From Spiribacter roseus (lineage in GTDB: Bacteria; Pseudomonadota; Gammaproteobacteria; Nitrococcales; Nitrococcaceae), in NCBI RefSeq assembly GCF_002813635.1, contig NZ_CP016382.1:682001-746000 (forward strand): 64,000 bases of DNA, written 5' to 3'. Under the pieces are notes generated by a model, which had not been told where the DNA came from, ran no database searches, and saw nothing but the letters and a program-made list of their open reading frames with translations. A program made the translations under genes and the position numbers. This document shows positions 42,507 to 53,428 of this stretch, one piece after another (position 1 is the first letter of the stretch; each line of letters opens with the position of its first letter).

Positions 42507-43179
42507 ACCGCACCGTCACCCGCGCGGTGGGGTGTTCGATGACGGCATAGTCGAGCACGCGCCAGACCAGCGGCACCGACAGCGCCTCGAGCCGCGAGAG
42601 CAGGGAGACGGTCTGAGCGAAGGTGGCCTCAAAGACCAGGCGCAGCTGGCGATGATCGACATCCATCGGCGGTTCATCGGTGTCATTGCCTGTGCCGGGG
42701 CCTTCGCCCATCTGGCGGTCGAAGCGGATGACGGTGAGCGCCGGCTCATCCTCGAGCGTTGACTCGAACGCTCGCAGCGCCTTGGTCACGGGCATTGCGG
42801 CGAGGAAGTCGAGGGCATCACCCGCGCCGCCCCCGGGCAGGCTGGCGATGTCGGACTGCAGCGCCTCGATCTCGGCGCGCACGGCCGCGTCCGGCGACTC
42901 GAGATCGGCGATCTGCTGGCGGACCGTGTCGGCCGTGGTATCGAGCTGGGTGATTTCCGAGCGCACCGCCCTCTGCTGGGCGGCCGTGTCGGCGAGTCTC
43001 GCCGACTGTCCTGAGAATATCGCCATCTGCCAGATCAGCGCGATCACGATGAATGCTCCCACACACACAAGGACACGCTCACGGGGCGTTCTCCCCGCGA
43101 GCCACTCGTTCACCTGGGTCACGCGCTGCGTGATCGATCGCGCGCGCGTCATCCAGCGCATCCGCAGACTGCTCCCCAT
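42472..43179 (-). CDS. MshJ-like protein (PilO/GspM type)
   Basis: A 235-residue bitopic inner-membrane protein: a cytoplasmic N-terminus, one helix (VLVCVGAFIVIALIWQMAIF), a periplasmic coiled coil (AAQQRAVRSEITQLDTTADT) and a C-terminal ferredoxin-like domain. Its position after the PilM/PilN fusion matches MshJ. The stop overlaps mshK. Confidence 0.8.
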   Translation of the reverse strand: MGSSLRMRWMTRARSITQRVTQVNEWLAGRTPRERVLVCVGAFIVIALIWQMAIFSGQSARLADTAAQQRAVRSEITQLDTTADTVRQQIADLESPDAAVRAEIEALQSDIASLPGGGAGDALDFLAAMPVTKALRAFESTLEDEPALTVIRFDRQMGEGPGTGNDTDEPPMDVDHRQLRLVFEATFAQTVSLLSRLEALSVPLVWRVLDYAVIEHPTARVTVRFDLYALGGSDQ

Positions 43180-44804
43180 TAGTCGTTGTTATCTCTGGAA
43201 GTTTCAGTCTCGCGACTGGTGTCGGGCTTTGCAACCGCCCCACGGCCGCTGATCACGAAATCGTGGGTGATCAGGCCCCCGGCGGTTTCGGTGCGATTGT
43301 CGATATCCACGCGCTGGGCGGACCAGCCGTTCAGTGCGGGCTCGCGCTCAAGCCGGGCGGCGAAGGCTTCGGCCTGAAAGGGCTGAAGGGTCCGGCCGCG
43401 GATCACCATCTGCTCGGGATTGATCGAGACCTCGCGCAGCCAGACCGCTTCGACCCGTGCGTCGCCGAGTGCGACCAGCGGATCGGCAAATCCCCCCGTC
43501 AGGGTGGTCTCCACATCGTCAAAGGCGCTCAGGGTCTGCTCGTAGGCGTTGTAGCGTTGCTGGAGGGCGTCGCGGCGCGCCACCAGCTCCGCCGATGGCT
43601 CGGCCTCGCGTCTCTGCGCAAGGGTCTGCTGCAAGTCGCTGACCTGCGATTGTAGATCCGATCGCTCGGCCCTTGCCGTTTCCAGTGCCGCCTCGGTCTG
43701 GTGGACTCTGAACGCCTGGCCGGCACTGATCAGACCCAACGCCAGCACAGCCAGTGCGGTGGCCGTCATGAGCCGATCCGGCGCGGTCAGGGACCGATCC
43801 TTGGCCGGTGGCTGATAGATGGACGCGTTATCCGGCAGCGCCGCGTCCATTGTGCCCGCCACGGCCAGCATGCCCTCGGGCGTTGCCGCCGTGGCCCGGG
43901 TTGTTTCATCCGCCGGTGTCACGTTGGGGGGAATGGCGAGGATCTCGGCCTGAACATCGAGGGCCTCGGCCAGCGCGTCGCGGAGCGCGTCCATCCCCGG
44001 GGCATCCGGGCCGATCAGTGCCTTGCTGAGCGGCCGGTCAGAGAGGCGTTTGTTGAAGTTGGTTGCGGTGCGAACACACTCACTGACCAGCTGATCGGTC
44101 TGTCGATCGTCGATGCCGTTGTCGCGATCAATGTCGATCGTGACCGTGCGTGAGAGGTAGAGATGATCCCCCCGCGCAATCGCCACGCCGGTGCTGCGCT
44201 GCCCGATGAAGGCGGTCATGATCGGCGGGGCGTCAGCGTGCGGCGCGCTGGCGTCGGAGGCATCGATATCCTGGTTGGCCAGGGTGATCAGTGCGGTCTC
44301 GCGCGGATAGACGCCGCGGAGGTCAAGGCCGGCCTCGAGGACGGCCCCTGTGAGTTGATCAAGCAGGCTGCGCGACATGATGGTCGCGCGAACAAGGGTC
44401 GGTTCCGTGTTGCCGGCCTCTCGATCGTTTTTAAGCCGCACGCCGGTGGCGACGATCTCGTTGCTCGACAGCACGCCCGGGGGCGTTACACGCCAGGGCA
44501 GGGCGGCCCGCAGCTCGTTTTCCGCCACGCCGGGCAGATCGACGAACTGGGTGTCGTAGTCATTGCGACTGAGCGTGACGTAGGCCGGCAGGCCTTTGAT
44601 GTCATACTCACTAACCCATTGGGAGAGGACCCGCCGGGCATCGTCCCGCGTACAAGCCTGGGTGATGCAGGTCTCAAGCCGGCCCTGATCGACCGCCAGA
44701 ACGGAGAGCGTGATCGAGGACTGGGCAAAATGAATGCCGACCCGGCGCTGCGGAGTCGGCATTCTGCGGGCACGGATGCGATTAAGCATGTTCATATCGG
44801 ACAT
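43179..44804 (-). CDS. MshI-like PilM-PilN fusion protein
   Basis: A 541-residue protein. Residues about 20-330 are an actin-like PilM domain (VGIHFAQSSITLSVL; YVTLSRNDYDTQFVDLPGV). One membrane helix (about 346-362, TATALAVLALGLISAGQAF), a coiled coil (ETARAERSDLQSQVSDLQQT) and a PilN-like periplasmic domain follow. In MSHA systems MshI carries out this combined role; the full-length fusion is clear here. It shares one base with mshJ (ATG/stop). The first gene of the downstream run, with the pilin gene separate. Confidence 0.82.
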   Translation of the reverse strand: MSDMNMLNRIRARRMPTPQRRVGIHFAQSSITLSVLAVDQGRLETCITQACTRDDARRVLSQWVSEYDIKGLPAYVTLSRNDYDTQFVDLPGVAENELRAALPWRVTPPGVLSSNEIVATGVRLKNDREAGNTEPTLVRATIMSRSLLDQLTGAVLEAGLDLRGVYPRETALITLANQDIDASDASAPHADAPPIMTAFIGQRSTGVAIARGDHLYLSRTVTIDIDRDNGIDDRQTDQLVSECVRTATNFNKRLSDRPLSKALIGPDAPGMDALRDALAEALDVQAEILAIPPNVTPADETTRATAATPEGMLAVAGTMDAALPDNASIYQPPAKDRSLTAPDRLMTATALAVLALGLISAGQAFRVHQTEAALETARAERSDLQSQVSDLQQTLAQRREAEPSAELVARRDALQQRYNAYEQTLSAFDDVETTLTGGFADPLVALGDARVEAVWLREVSINPEQMVIRGRTLQPFQAEAFAARLEREPALNGWSAQRVDIDNRTETAGGLITHDFVISGRGAVAKPDTSRETETSRDNND

Positions 44805-44874
44805 CCGTGTCGTTTTCTGGGGCAGTCAGATCTAACCGAGCCTATCCTGCTCCAGCTGGACAACGATTCGTTCC

Positions 44875-45318
44875 TTAGTTAACACCGAAATCGCATGTTT
44901 CCTGTCCAACAGTATTGTCGCTGCTGTTGTAAGTCGGGATCGTGATGTCCACGCTCGGGTCGAGACTACTGCCGATGGTAAAGCTACTAGCCGAAAGTGC
45001 TGGCGAGGCGGTTGTGAAAGTGGTCTCGCAATCCGCCGTTGCCCAATTGACGCCACTGCCGGGGTCTGTGTCGTCGTTATCTTCATTCCCGTTAGCGAGA
45101 TCGCTCGCGAAAGCATTCCCAAGCTCGCTTGAAACCACTGCCGCTGTTCCGTTGAGGTCCGCCTCTTCCTGCAACCCAGTCAGCTGCGGGACGGCAATCG
45201 CTGCAAGCGCACCGAGGACGGCGAGCACGATGACGAGTTCGATGAGGGTAAAGCCACGCTGGAGGCGTGTGGTCTTGCTGTGACGTGCGGTTGAGAGCGA
45301 CTTAAGACTAAAGCGCAT
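44875..45318 (-). CDS. Major type IV pilin, MshA-like
   Basis: A 147-residue prepilin from ATG 45,318, preceded by GGAGAC. It has a long leader of about 22 residues ending RG, then FTLIELVIVLAVLGALAAIA with Glu at +5. The globular part has two cysteines (ADCETT, ETCDFG) that would form the C-terminal disulphide loop. The surface is Ser/Thr/Asn-rich, suitable for O-glycosylation. The neighbouring ligase-like gene supports this. Confidence 0.85.
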   Translation of the reverse strand: MRFSLKSLSTARHSKTTRLQRGFTLIELVIVLAVLGALAAIAVPQLTGLQEEADLNGTAAVVSSELGNAFASDLANGNEDNDDTDPGSGVNWATADCETTFTTASPALSASSFTIGSSLDPSVDITIPTYNSSDNTVGQETCDFGVN

Positions 45319-45470
45319 TGGGGGGTCTCCAAAATTGAACGAAAATGAGCATTGGCGGCATTCGCCAACACACGTTCTTTTTGCCCCACCCTTCAACCCC
45401 GAGTGCGAAATATACCCTTCACACGAGTAATACACAAGGAATATCAGGACCTTGCTCCCTGTGATGCGGA

Positions 45471-47426
45471 TCAGCCGGAATCGTTCAATCGGCGTTGCAG
45501 ATCGACACGAATCCGCTCGACACGGTCGAGCAACGCCGTGGCACCGGCATTGTCACCGGCCGATGAGCGCGCCGCAGCGGTGGCCTGATAGAGGGGGATC
45601 GGGCGCGTGCGACGCCCATAGTCAAGGGTGACCCCGTCCTCGAGCAGCTCGCGGGCGGCGCGCTCGTCACCCTGCGCCCGCAGCCAGGCCACGTAATTAA
45701 GGCGCGCCGAGACTTGTCGTGGGTCAAGCGACAGCGCCCGCTCAAACGCTTCGCGCGGATCACCCTCGGTCAGATCCGGACAGGCCCGGCGCAGCTGACC
45801 ACGTATGGCCGGCGTGCGGGCGCGGAGTGGATTGCGCTCGGCCGCCCGATCAAGTAGCCGCATCGCTTCGCTGGCAAGCGAGGCCCGGAGTTCGGGCTCA
45901 TCCTCGGGGACGCGGCGGAGCAGGCGCTGATACAGCACGGCGTGATGCAGCCACGGTGTGTCCGCGTTGCCCCAGCGCTGCTGGGCGGTCTGGAAGGCCT
46001 GCTCGGCCGCCTCGAACTGGCCCCGGTTCATCGCCGCGACGCCCTTGTCCATTAAAAGCTGCGAGGCGCCCGTGAGTCCGATGCTCACCGCGATAAGCGC
46101 GAACACACCCATGCCCGCGATGAGGCTCAGCGGCCGTCGCCAGTTCGGCAGGCGCAGGTTGACCACCGGGCCGCCAGGCGCCAAACGTTCAAGCTCGGCA
46201 ATCAAAAGGAATGCGGGGATGAGCACGCTGGGCATCTGCAGCTGATAGCTGAAAAGCCCGTGGATGCTGAGCCCCGTCAGCCCGGCAAACGCCGCAAGAC
46301 TCATTGCCCGGACCGCATCGTCATCCCCCACGGATGTCCGCGCCCGCAGGGTCGCGGCAAATCGATGGATGCAGGCGCCGATGATGCCCAGGACCAGCAC
46401 CAGGCCCACAACGCCCCGCTCGGCCCAGAACTGCAGATAGTCATTGTGGGCATACAGGCCGGCACTGCCATCGCCCGGCGGGCGGATGCCCGCATAGGCC
46501 AGCCAGAATACGTCGGGTCCGATGCCAAGCCACGGCGCCTCGCGGATCAACGACCAGGCGCCGGCCCACTGCAGAAACCGCACCGCGCCCGCCTGATCGG
46601 GGGCTGCAAGCGATCCGATGCGCTCACCCAACAACCGGCCGGTGCCAAGGCCCAGTACGTTCACCAGCCAGGCGCTGAGCAGCGCCGTCACAAAGATCCC
46701 GCCAATCAGTGCCAGCGAGCGGCGTTGAGCGCCCAGTGTGTAACCCGCACCGACCAGCACGACGGTGAGTACCCCGACCCCGGCAAGAAATGCGGCGCGG
46801 CTGCCATCGATGCCCACCCCGAAGACCAGCGCGAACATGACCGCCAGCAGGCCATGGTGCGCCCGCGGGGTGCCGAGCAGCGTGCCACGCCCGGCGAGCC
46901 AGGCAACCGCGGCCACCGGCCACAGCGCGTTTAGGAGGGTAGCCGCCGAGTTGGGGTTGGCGAAGAATGCCGTAGGCCGATGACCGGTAAAGAATTGCCC
47001 GATCATGAACGCCGCCATGGCAACACCGGCGATAAGCAGGCCGGCCGGTAGAATCGGGCTGAGACGGTCAGCGGCGGGCGCCGTGACGATGCGCCACGCC
47101 GCATAGGCGCATGCCACTGATCCCATCGCCGCCAGATCGACGAAGGTCAGATACGGGACTCGGCTCCAGGTGACCGAGAGCGCGCTCCAGGCGATCAGTC
47201 CCAGCAAAAAAGCCCCCGCAGGCCCGAGTGGCCAGCGGCCCTCCGAAGGCCGGCGCGCCAGCGCTACGGCAAGCGCGATCAATGCGACGATCACGGTCAA
47301 CGCGATGTAGGTCAGATCCTGCTGGTAATTGGCCTGATCGATGAGCGCGGCGGTGAGGGAGAGGGCGAGCACCAGTGCCGGCGCGAGCCAGCCGCCGCTA
47401 CCCTGCTGTGGTAGCAGGTGTCTCAC
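45471..47426 (-). CDS. O-antigen ligase / pilin oligosaccharyltransferase-like membrane protein with TPR tail
   Basis: A 651-residue protein with about 10-12 membrane helices (residues 10-460) and the Wzy_C/WaaL region in the middle (GSRAAFLAGVGVLTV; WLGIGPDVFWLAYAG; GLYAHNDYLQFWAERGVVGL, the last the characteristic HNxxLQ motif). The C-terminal 200 residues are TPR-like (AAEQAFQTAQQRW; AFERALSLDPRQVSARL). Such proteins transfer glycan from a lipid carrier, either to lipopolysaccharide or, in the PglL/PilO branch, to pilin Ser/Thr. Its position between two pilin genes favours pilin glycosylation, which remains an inference. Confidence 0.78.
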   Translation of the reverse strand: MRHLLPQQGSGGWLAPALVLALSLTAALIDQANYQQDLTYIALTVIVALIALAVALARRPSEGRWPLGPAGAFLLGLIAWSALSVTWSRVPYLTFVDLAAMGSVACAYAAWRIVTAPAADRLSPILPAGLLIAGVAMAAFMIGQFFTGHRPTAFFANPNSAATLLNALWPVAAVAWLAGRGTLLGTPRAHHGLLAVMFALVFGVGIDGSRAAFLAGVGVLTVVLVGAGYTLGAQRRSLALIGGIFVTALLSAWLVNVLGLGTGRLLGERIGSLAAPDQAGAVRFLQWAGAWSLIREAPWLGIGPDVFWLAYAGIRPPGDGSAGLYAHNDYLQFWAERGVVGLVLVLGIIGACIHRFAATLRARTSVGDDDAVRAMSLAAFAGLTGLSIHGLFSYQLQMPSVLIPAFLLIAELERLAPGGPVVNLRLPNWRRPLSLIAGMGVFALIAVSIGLTGASQLLMDKGVAAMNRGQFEAAEQAFQTAQQRWGNADTPWLHHAVLYQRLLRRVPEDEPELRASLASEAMRLLDRAAERNPLRARTPAIRGQLRRACPDLTEGDPREAFERALSLDPRQVSARLNYVAWLRAQGDERAARELLEDGVTLDYGRRTRPIPLYQATAAARSSAGDNAGATALLDRVERIRVDLQRRLNDSG

Positions 47427-47506
47427 AAACGAGTGATTTCGAATTGAAGCGATTCCAGGACTCCGCCGTTATGGATGGGTATCAATATAAGTTTTATTGG
47501 CCGTAT

Positions 47507-47968
47507 TCAATCCTTCACCAGCGCACAGGTCACAGAGGTAATGCCGCTATCCTTACTGCGACCTTCCGCATTGGGGACGCTGAATGTAATTGACCCCTCG
47601 GGAGCCTGAGCGGCCGGCACGACCTCGTACCCCGCCGGGATTTCACCAATGCCGTAGCCTCCGCGGTTATCGTCGGGACTGGCCAGACTACTCTCGGGGT
47701 CATTCAGCCTTTTACAAATTTGATCATCGCCGGTCTTGTTGACCATCCACTGATTCGGCCACCCGCCAGGCTCTCTGAGCTGTACGGCAAATGAATCTTC
47801 GGTCGCGCTGGCGAGTTCTGAAGCGAGCGCCTGAACCTCGACTTGGTGCCGCAGTTGCTGAACCTGCGGGATCGCAATGGCGCCGAGTACGGCCAGGATC
47901 GCGAGGACCACCACCAGCTCTATCAGGGTGAAGCCACCTGTCCGTTGTGTGCTCATTCGTCGATGCAT
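47507..47968 (-). CDS. Type IV pilin, second MshA-like or minor pilin
   Basis: About 153 residues. The frame continues upstream of the leader, but the leader RTGG followed by FTLIELVVVLAILAVLGAIA marks the functional start; ATG 47,968 (MHRR) or 47,956 (MSTQ) are both possible and neither has a strong ribosome binding site. The globular part has two cysteines (QICKRL, VTCALV). It is divergent from pilT on the other side, with the shared promoter in between. Confidence 0.8.
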   Translation of the reverse strand: MHRRMSTQRTGGFTLIELVVVLAILAVLGAIAIPQVQQLRHQVEVQALASELASATEDSFAVQLREPGGWPNQWMVNKTGDDQICKRLNDPESSLASPDDNRGGYGIGEIPAGYEVVPAAQAPEGSITFSVPNAEGRSKDSGITSVTCALVKD

Positions 47969-48040
47969 GGGGCCAACGCTACGTCCGTGCCACAATAAAG
48001 CAGGGTCAAAAGCGAAGCCACACGCACAAAGGACAGCTGG

Positions 48041-49063
48041 ATGGATCTTGAAGCACTGATCGTGAGCGCCGTTGAGCACAAGGCCTCGGACCTGCATGTC
48101 GCTGCTGGCGGGCCGCCGGTGATCCGGGTTGATGGCGATCTGAGCACGCTCAGTGATGAGGTCATTTCGCACAAGGCGCTGGAAAAGGCGCTGTTCGAGG
48201 TCATGGACGAGGCGCAGCAGGCCCAGTACCGCGACCACCGCGAGGTGGACTTCGCGCTGCAGGTGGAAAACGCCGGGCGATTTCGTGTGAACGTCTACGA
48301 GCAGCTCAATGGCCCGGGTGTCGTGCTGCGCGCCATCCCGCAGCAGATCCCGGCGCTGGATGACCTGGGTGCGCCCGAGGTGATCCGTCAGGTTTCAGAT
48401 CGCTCGCGTGGGCTGGTGCTGGTCACCGGGCCCACCGGTTCCGGCAAGTCCACCACGCTCGCGGCCATGGTCGATCACCGCAACCGCCAGTATCCCGAGC
48501 ATATCCTCACCATCGAAGACCCGATCGAGTTTGTGCACCCCTCCAACCAGGCGCTCATCACCCAGCGCGAGGTGGGCCATCACACCGTCGATGTGCAGCA
48601 TGCGCTGCGCGCGGCCCTGCGTGAGGATCCCGACGTTATTCTGGTCGGCGAGCTGCGCGATCCCGACACCATCCGCCTAGCGCTGACCGCGGCGGAGACC
48701 GGGCATCTGGTGTTTGGCACGCTGCATACGCGCACCGCCGCGAGCAGTGTCGATCGCATCATCAACACCTTCCCCGGCGACGAGCAGGCGCAGGTGCGGG
48801 CGATGCTTGCGGAGTCGCTGCTCGCCGTCATCTCCCAGACGCTGCTAAAGCGCGAGGGCGGGGGCCGCGTCGCCGGGTTCGAGATCATGATGGCGGTGCC
48901 CGCGATCCGGAACCTGATCCGCGAGAGCAATCTCGCCCAGATCCCCAACGCCCTTCAGACCGGCCAGGCCCACGGCATGCAGACCATGGCGCAGTCGCTC
49001 CAGCAGCTCCAGCGCCAGGGCGAGATCAGCCCCGAAGTGGCGAAAACGGTGACCGACAGCTAG
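48041..49063 (+). CDS. pilT: Pilus retraction ATPase PilT
   Basis: A 340-residue hexameric ATPase that disassembles pili. It has Walker A GPTGSGKSTT (residues about 129-138), the Asp box, Walker B ILVGELRDPDTIRLA, the His box (TGHLVFGTLHT) and the AIRNLIRE signature at the C-terminus. It overlaps the end of aceK (opposite strand) by 4 bp. It is transcribed away from the pilus locus. Confidence 0.94.
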   Translation: MDLEALIVSAVEHKASDLHVAAGGPPVIRVDGDLSTLSDEVISHKALEKALFEVMDEAQQAQYRDHREVDFALQVENAGRFRVNVYEQLNGPGVVLRAIPQQIPALDDLGAPEVIRQVSDRSRGLVLVTGPTGSGKSTTLAAMVDHRNRQYPEHILTIEDPIEFVHPSNQALITQREVGHHTVDVQHALRAALREDPDVILVGELRDPDTIRLALTAAETGHLVFGTLHTRTAASSVDRIINTFPGDEQAQVRAMLAESLLAVISQTLLKREGGGRVAGFEIMMAVPAIRNLIRESNLAQIPNALQTGQAHGMQTMAQSLQQLQRQGEISPEVAKTVTDS

Positions 49064-50793
49064 AGGCTGATCTGCTGGGGCGCGATGCTCTGGCGGGCGT
49101 AGGGCACGATCTCGGCCACTTCACCCGCCACGCGGCGGCGTTTGACGTCGCGCCAGTACTCAGCGGTCAGCAGGTCGCTGTGTTCGCTCAGAAACGTCTG
49201 GCGCAGGAAGGCCGGCATCGCCAGAAAACGGATGAATTCCTCGGGGAAAATGTCATGGGCGCCGACGAATCGGGTGGTGGCATGCTCCATTAACGGGAAG
49301 TCTTCATCGGGCTCGGGCAGTTCGTAGAACCGGCAGTCGCTGACCAGCATGACCTCGTCGTAGTCATAGAACACCACCCGGCCCGAACTGGTGACGCCGA
49401 AGTTTTTCAGCAGCAGATCGCCGGCAAAGATATTGGTGGCGGCCAGATCCTTGATACAGCGTCCGTAATCGAGGATGACCCGCTTGGCCTCGGCCTCCTC
49501 GACCTCGCGGATGTACAGGTTGAGCGGGCGCACCCGGCGCTCGACATAGGCATGGCCAAAGACCAGCCGGTCGCCATGGGCCGCCACCGTGCGGGGGGCC
49601 TCCTGCATCAGCTCGTCGATCAGGGCCTCGGAAAAGCGCGCCCGTGGCAGCTCGAGGTTGCGGAAGAACTGCGTGTCGATGAGCCGCCCGGCGTGGTCGT
49701 GGCGCGAGACCAGGCGATAGCTCTGGTGCACGTCCTCCTGCGTGGTGGTCTTCGGCGGCCGAAAGACATCGCGCATGATCTTGAACACCAGATTGAACGA
49801 GGGGAGGGTGAACACGATCATCACCAGCCCGGCGTCACCGGCGGCATGCACGAACGCATCATCGGTGCGATCCAGGTGGTGCATAAGCTGGCGATAGCGC
49901 TCGGTCTTGCCCTGGCGCAGGCGGCCCAGCACCGTGTAGAGCTCGTCGATGGGCTTGTCCGGCAGCAGTCCGTGGAGGAACTGCACCGCCGCCACCACGG
50001 AGGTGGGATCGGCAAAGTAGTACGAGCGGGTGTAGGAGAACACCACACCCACCTGCTCGGCGGTGAGCAGGACGGCATCGACGGCGATGCCCTCGTCGTC
50101 GTTGCGCAGTGCCACCACGATGGGGCGGACCCGGTCGGCCAGGCGCATCCGCCCGACCAGATAGGCCCGCGTGCCTTGGAAGAAATGCGAGTCGATGAAC
50201 TCAAAGCGCAGGCAGTCGGCATCGGCCTCCCCGCCGCCGAGCTGCTCGCGGATGGTCGCCGCCATGTCACGCGCATCGGCGTCGCGGTTCACATAGGGGC
50301 GCTCGAAGGCAAAGTCCTGGAGTACCCGCTGGCAGGCCTGATCGAGGTCATTCCAGCACGGATAGCGGCGCATGGTGAGTGACTCGATGCCTTCCTCGGG
50401 CGGTGGCTGGACAAACTCCACCGCCGCATCCACCCCCCGGGTGCCGAACACCCGCCGGGTGATGGAGTTGAAGAAGGTCTTCATAAATCCCGCATCGGGG
50501 ACGGCCTCGACCCGCAGACCGAAGCACTCGCGTACCTCGGCCCAGAAGGCGTGCCCGGCCAGATCCTCGCCCAGCTCGGTACGCAGGGTCTCGACGGTGC
50601 GCCGGGCCCAGAGCTCGTAGAGCTCGACCCGGGCGGCGATATCCGCCATCTGACCCTTCCAGTCGCGCTCCTCGAAGCGCCGTCCCGCGCGGGCGGTTAT
50701 CTCTCGAAAGGCGCGGTTGTAATCGAGAAACCCGTCATGGATGCAACGCGCCGCGGTGGCAACCCGCTGATAGCGGGAGGGGCTATCGATCAT
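49060..50793 (-). CDS. aceK: Isocitrate dehydrogenase kinase/phosphatase
   Basis: A 577-residue bifunctional enzyme that phosphorylates or dephosphorylates isocitrate dehydrogenase and so directs carbon between the TCA cycle and glyoxylate bypass. Length and signature segments fit AceK throughout: VVALRNDDEG, TFPLPS-like VFTLPSFNLVFKIMRDVFRPPK, YNVHDRAGR-like RHDHAGRLIDTQ, and NFGVTSSGRVVFYDYDEV with the DYDE metal site. It lies 35 bp after icd on the same strand. Confidence 0.95.
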   Translation of the reverse strand: MIDSPSRYQRVATAARCIHDGFLDYNRAFREITARAGRRFEERDWKGQMADIAARVELYELWARRTVETLRTELGEDLAGHAFWAEVRECFGLRVEAVPDAGFMKTFFNSITRRVFGTRGVDAAVEFVQPPPEEGIESLTMRRYPCWNDLDQACQRVLQDFAFERPYVNRDADARDMAATIREQLGGGEADADCLRFEFIDSHFFQGTRAYLVGRMRLADRVRPIVVALRNDDEGIAVDAVLLTAEQVGVVFSYTRSYYFADPTSVVAAVQFLHGLLPDKPIDELYTVLGRLRQGKTERYRQLMHHLDRTDDAFVHAAGDAGLVMIVFTLPSFNLVFKIMRDVFRPPKTTTQEDVHQSYRLVSRHDHAGRLIDTQFFRNLELPRARFSEALIDELMQEAPRTVAAHGDRLVFGHAYVERRVRPLNLYIREVEEAEAKRVILDYGRCIKDLAATNIFAGDLLLKNFGVTSSGRVVFYDYDEVMLVSDCRFYELPEPDEDFPLMEHATTRFVGAHDIFPEEFIRFLAMPAFLRQTFLSEHSDLLTAEYWRDVKRRRVAGEVAEIVPYARQSIAPQQISL

Positions 50794-50828
50794 GGGATGC
50801 TCCGCGGCCGTGGTTCACCGGACGGGGC

Positions 50829-52127
50829 TCAGGCCTGCATGCGCTTGATCATGGCCTCGCCGAACTGCGAGCAGCTCACCTTGGTGGCGCCGTCCATCAG
50901 CCGGGCGAAGTCATAGGTGACATGCTTGCTGGCGATGGCCGAGTCCATGCCGGTGAGGATCAGATCCGCGGCCTCGAACCAGCCCAGATGCCGCAGCATC
51001 ATCTCGGCGGAGAGCACCAGCGAGCCGGGGTTGACCATGTCGCGACCGGCGTACTTCGGCGCCGTCCCGTGGGTGGCCTCGAACACGGCGTGGCCGGTCT
51101 GCTCGTTGATGTTGCCGCCCGGGGCGATGCCGATGCCGCCGACCTGGGCCGCCAGCGCGTCGGAGAGGTAATCGCCGTTCAGGTTCATGGTGGCGATCAC
51201 TTCAAAGTCGGTGGGCCGGGTCAGGACCTGCTGGAGGGTGATATCGGCGATGGAATCCTTGACCAGGATCTTGCCGGCGGCGACGGCGGCGTCCTGCTCG
51301 GCGTTGGCGGCCTCCTGGCCTTTTTCGGCCACGGTGCGCTCCCACTCCGCCCAGGTGTAGGTCTCGTTGGCGAACTCGCGCTCGGCCAGTTCGTAGGCCC
51401 AGGTGCGGAAGGCGCCTTCGGTGTATTTCATGATGTTGCCCTTGTGGACAATCGTCACCGACTGGCGCTTGTTGTCGATGGCATAGCGGATCGCGCCACG
51501 CACCAGCCGCTCGGTGCCCTCGCGCGAGATGGGCTTGATGCCGAAGCCACAGTCATCGGGAAAGCGGATGTTGGCGTGAGCCGAGGGGAAATGCTCGGCG
51601 AGCAGCTGCTTGAAGCGCTCGTTCTCCTCAGAGCCGGCCTCGAACTCGATCCCGGCGTAGATGTCTTCGGTGTTCTCGCGGAAGATCACCATGTCGACCT
51701 GCTCGGGGTGCTTGACCGGCGAGGGCACGCCGTTGAACCAGCGCACCGGGCGCTGGCAGACATACAGGTCGAGCACCTGGCGCAGCGCGACGTTGAGCGA
51801 GCGGATGCCGCCGCCCACCGGGGTGGTCATGGGCCCTTTGATCGAGATCAGGTATTTGCGGATGGCATCGACGGTCTCATCGGGCAGCCAGGCGCCGACC
51901 TCGTTGTTGGCCTTCTCGCCGGCGAGCACTTCCATCCAGTGCACCTTGCGGCTGCCGCCATAGGCCTTTTCAACCGCGGCATCCACCACGCGCTGCATCA
52001 CCGGGGTGATGTCGACGCCGATGCCATCCCCCTCGATGTAGGTGATGATGGGGTTGTCGGGGACATTGAGGACGCCGTTATCCAGGGTGACCGGGGCGCC
52101 GTCGGCGGGGACCTGATAGGTGCTCAT
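50829..52127 (-). CDS. icd: Isocitrate dehydrogenase (NADP)
   Basis: A 432-residue enzyme of the TCA cycle: isocitrate to 2-oxoglutarate and CO2 with NADP. It carries the substrate loop [13 protein letters not shown] with the serine that AceK phosphorylates, YEGVDIEF-like [10 protein letters not shown], the metal-binding [14 protein letters not shown] and NAD(P)-site [11 protein letters not shown]. It is upstream of aceK and almost certainly in an operon with its regulator. Confidence 0.95.
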   Translation of the reverse strand: MSTYQVPADGAPVTLDNGVLNVPDNPIITYIEGDGIGVDITPVMQRVVDAAVEKAYGGSRKVHWMEVLAGEKANNEVGAWLPDETVDAIRKYLISIKGPMTTPVGGGIRSLNVALRQVLDLYVCQRPVRWFNGVPSPVKHPEQVDMVIFRENTEDIYAGIEFEAGSEENERFKQLLAEHFPSAHANIRFPDDCGFGIKPISREGTERLVRGAIRYAIDNKRQSVTIVHKGNIMKYTEGAFRTWAYELAEREFANETYTWAEWERTVAEKGQEAANAEQDAAVAAGKILVKDSIADITLQQVLTRPTDFEVIATMNLNGDYLSDALAAQVGGIGIAPGGNINEQTGHAVFEATHGTAPKYAGRDMVNPGSLVLSAEMMLRHLGWFEAADLILTGMDSAIASKHVTYDFARLMDGATKVSCSQFGEAMIKRMQA

Positions 52128-52183
52128 GATTGGGCCTCTCTCTTACAGTGCGAGTCGTTGTTATCGCCCGCATTCTTTCATAT

Positions 52184-53408
<1,225 letters not shown>

Positions 53409-53428
<20 letters not shown>

